A stretch of DNA of 64,000 nt from Thermodesulfobacterium geofontis OPF15 (lineage in GTDB: Bacteria; Desulfobacterota; Thermodesulfobacteria; Thermodesulfobacteriales; Thermodesulfobacteriaceae): assembly GCF_000215975.1 (NCBI RefSeq), contig NC_015682.1, forward strand, positions 310,001 to 374,000, written 5' to 3'. This document shows, in pieces, positions 63,654 through 64,000 of the stretch. Every line of letters starts with the position of its first letter. Position 1 is the stretch's first letter. The notes below the pieces were generated by a model that made no database searches, was not told the DNA's origin, and was given only the letters and a program-made list of their open reading frames with translations. Made by a program: the position numbers and the translations under genes.

Positions 63654-64000
63654 TTAGTTGTTGTGGTGTAATAAAAAATAGGCTTCAAGTTCACAGATAA
63701 GTTTATGATATTGCTCATGAGAATCACCACCTATTTGTTCTTGTTCGTAGCTTTCAAAGCTTTTCTCTAATTCCATATCATCCGACTTATTTAATATCTG
63801 CTTTGCCATTTGAAAAAGTACATTATCTTCCTTCCAAATATGCTGGCTTAATAAAGTGATATATTCCCGAGCAGATGACACAAAATTTTGTCTGGCTTTA
63901 GCTTCTAAAAAATCACTAAGGGCTTGACGCATCTGTTCTTGCAATGTTCGTCCTTTTTCATGTTCATTTAACATTACGCCAATAGGACCACCTTCACGGG
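63654..64000 (-). CDS. Hemerythrin-like (HHE) protein, partial at window end
   Basis: The frame is open beyond position 64000 on the minus strand; a GGPIGVMLNEHEKGR segment precedes the internal Met at 63974. The visible 116 residues include the His-rich spots NEHE, LLSQHIWKEDNVLF and DSHEQYHKLICE, the pattern of hemerythrin HHE di-iron sites. It should bind O2 or NO, or serve iron sensing, and could protect the Fe-S proteins downstream. Confidence 0.7.
   Translation of the reverse strand, partial: REGGPIGVMLNEHEKGRTLQEQMRQALSDFLEAKARQNFVSSAREYITLLSQHIWKEDNVLFQMAKQILNKSDDMELEKSFESYEQEQIGGDSHEQYHKLICELEAYFLLHHNN

Noticed and set aside
1-64000. rRNA, tRNA, insertion sequence with transposase, or prophage genes
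   Set aside because: I saw no transposase, integrase or phage structural gene, and no tRNA-like or rRNA sequence, although short structured RNAs could be missed by eye.

Overview
This AT-rich 64 kb window looks like a chromosomal segment of a thermophilic anaerobe. A Thermodesulfobacterium-like member of the Thermodesulfobacteriota is my best guess, from Lys/Glu/Ile-rich proteins, an LL-diaminopimelate aminotransferase, a siroheme/Fe-S reductase-like protein with cysteine-rich ferredoxins, a CoA-disulfide-reductase-like protein and a hemerythrin. No rRNA, tRNA or CRISPR array was found, so the lineage is an inference.

Layout. (1) 1-7.2 kb: mixed housekeeping genes: an outer-membrane barrel end, a ferritin-like/VIT metal transporter, an NrdG-like radical SAM activase, ThiE, a flavoprotein, an OmpA-like lipoprotein, a metallo-hydrolase, a broken radical SAM gene and a two-receiver GGDEF protein. 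(2) 7.2-17.4 kb: a recombination-scarred zone. Around ManC and a MurJ-like flippase lie at least nine toxin-antitoxin or TA-like relics (HEPN/MNT, MazF/PemK, DUF2281, DUF4258/DUF2283, PIN). Most are broken by one-base indels. A 1.37-kb duplication carries two copies of a DUF4143-type ATPase gene with the same internal deletion. One DUF2281/VapC pair is intact. (3) 17.4-38.7 kb: a surface-polysaccharide cluster: Wzx flippase, UDP-galactopyranose mutase, many GT2 and GT4 glycosyltransferases, a Wzy-like polymerase, the dTDP-rhamnose genes rfbA/C/B/D interrupted by a hicBA pair, a second VapC pair on the other strand, and a WbaP-type initiating sugar transferase behind a strong sigma70-like promoter. 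Scars mark the joints: a truncated rfbA copy, two GT2 N-terminal remnants, a nonsense-split methyltransferase and a GC-rich palindromic element. (4) 38.7-45 kb: a geranylgeranyl-reductase-like flavoprotein, then on the minus strand the export machinery (SLBB/Wza-like, Wzi-like, Wzz-like). (5) 45.2-61.4 kb: DUF429 and MreB on the plus strand, then a tightly packed minus-strand operon (CoA-disulfide-reductase-like, hisS, trpE, trpG, plsC, gyrA, myo-inositol-phosphate synthase, dapL, folK, a small metal-binding protein), with feoB and a Pro-peptidase upstream. (6) 61.5-64 kb: a visibly GC-richer minus-strand module of siroheme/ferredoxin proteins, a zinc-ribbon protein and a partial hemerythrin.

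How it fits together. ManC and RfbABCD/Glf make activated mannose, rhamnose and galactofuranose donors. The WbaP-like enzyme primes the lipid carrier, the GT2/GT4 enzymes extend the unit, Wzx (and perhaps the MurJ-like protein) flips it, Wzy polymerises it, and Wzz/Wza/Wzi set length, export and anchor it. The cluster appears to have been rebuilt repeatedly by recombination through short shared leaders. TA genes sit at the module joints, and most have decayed.
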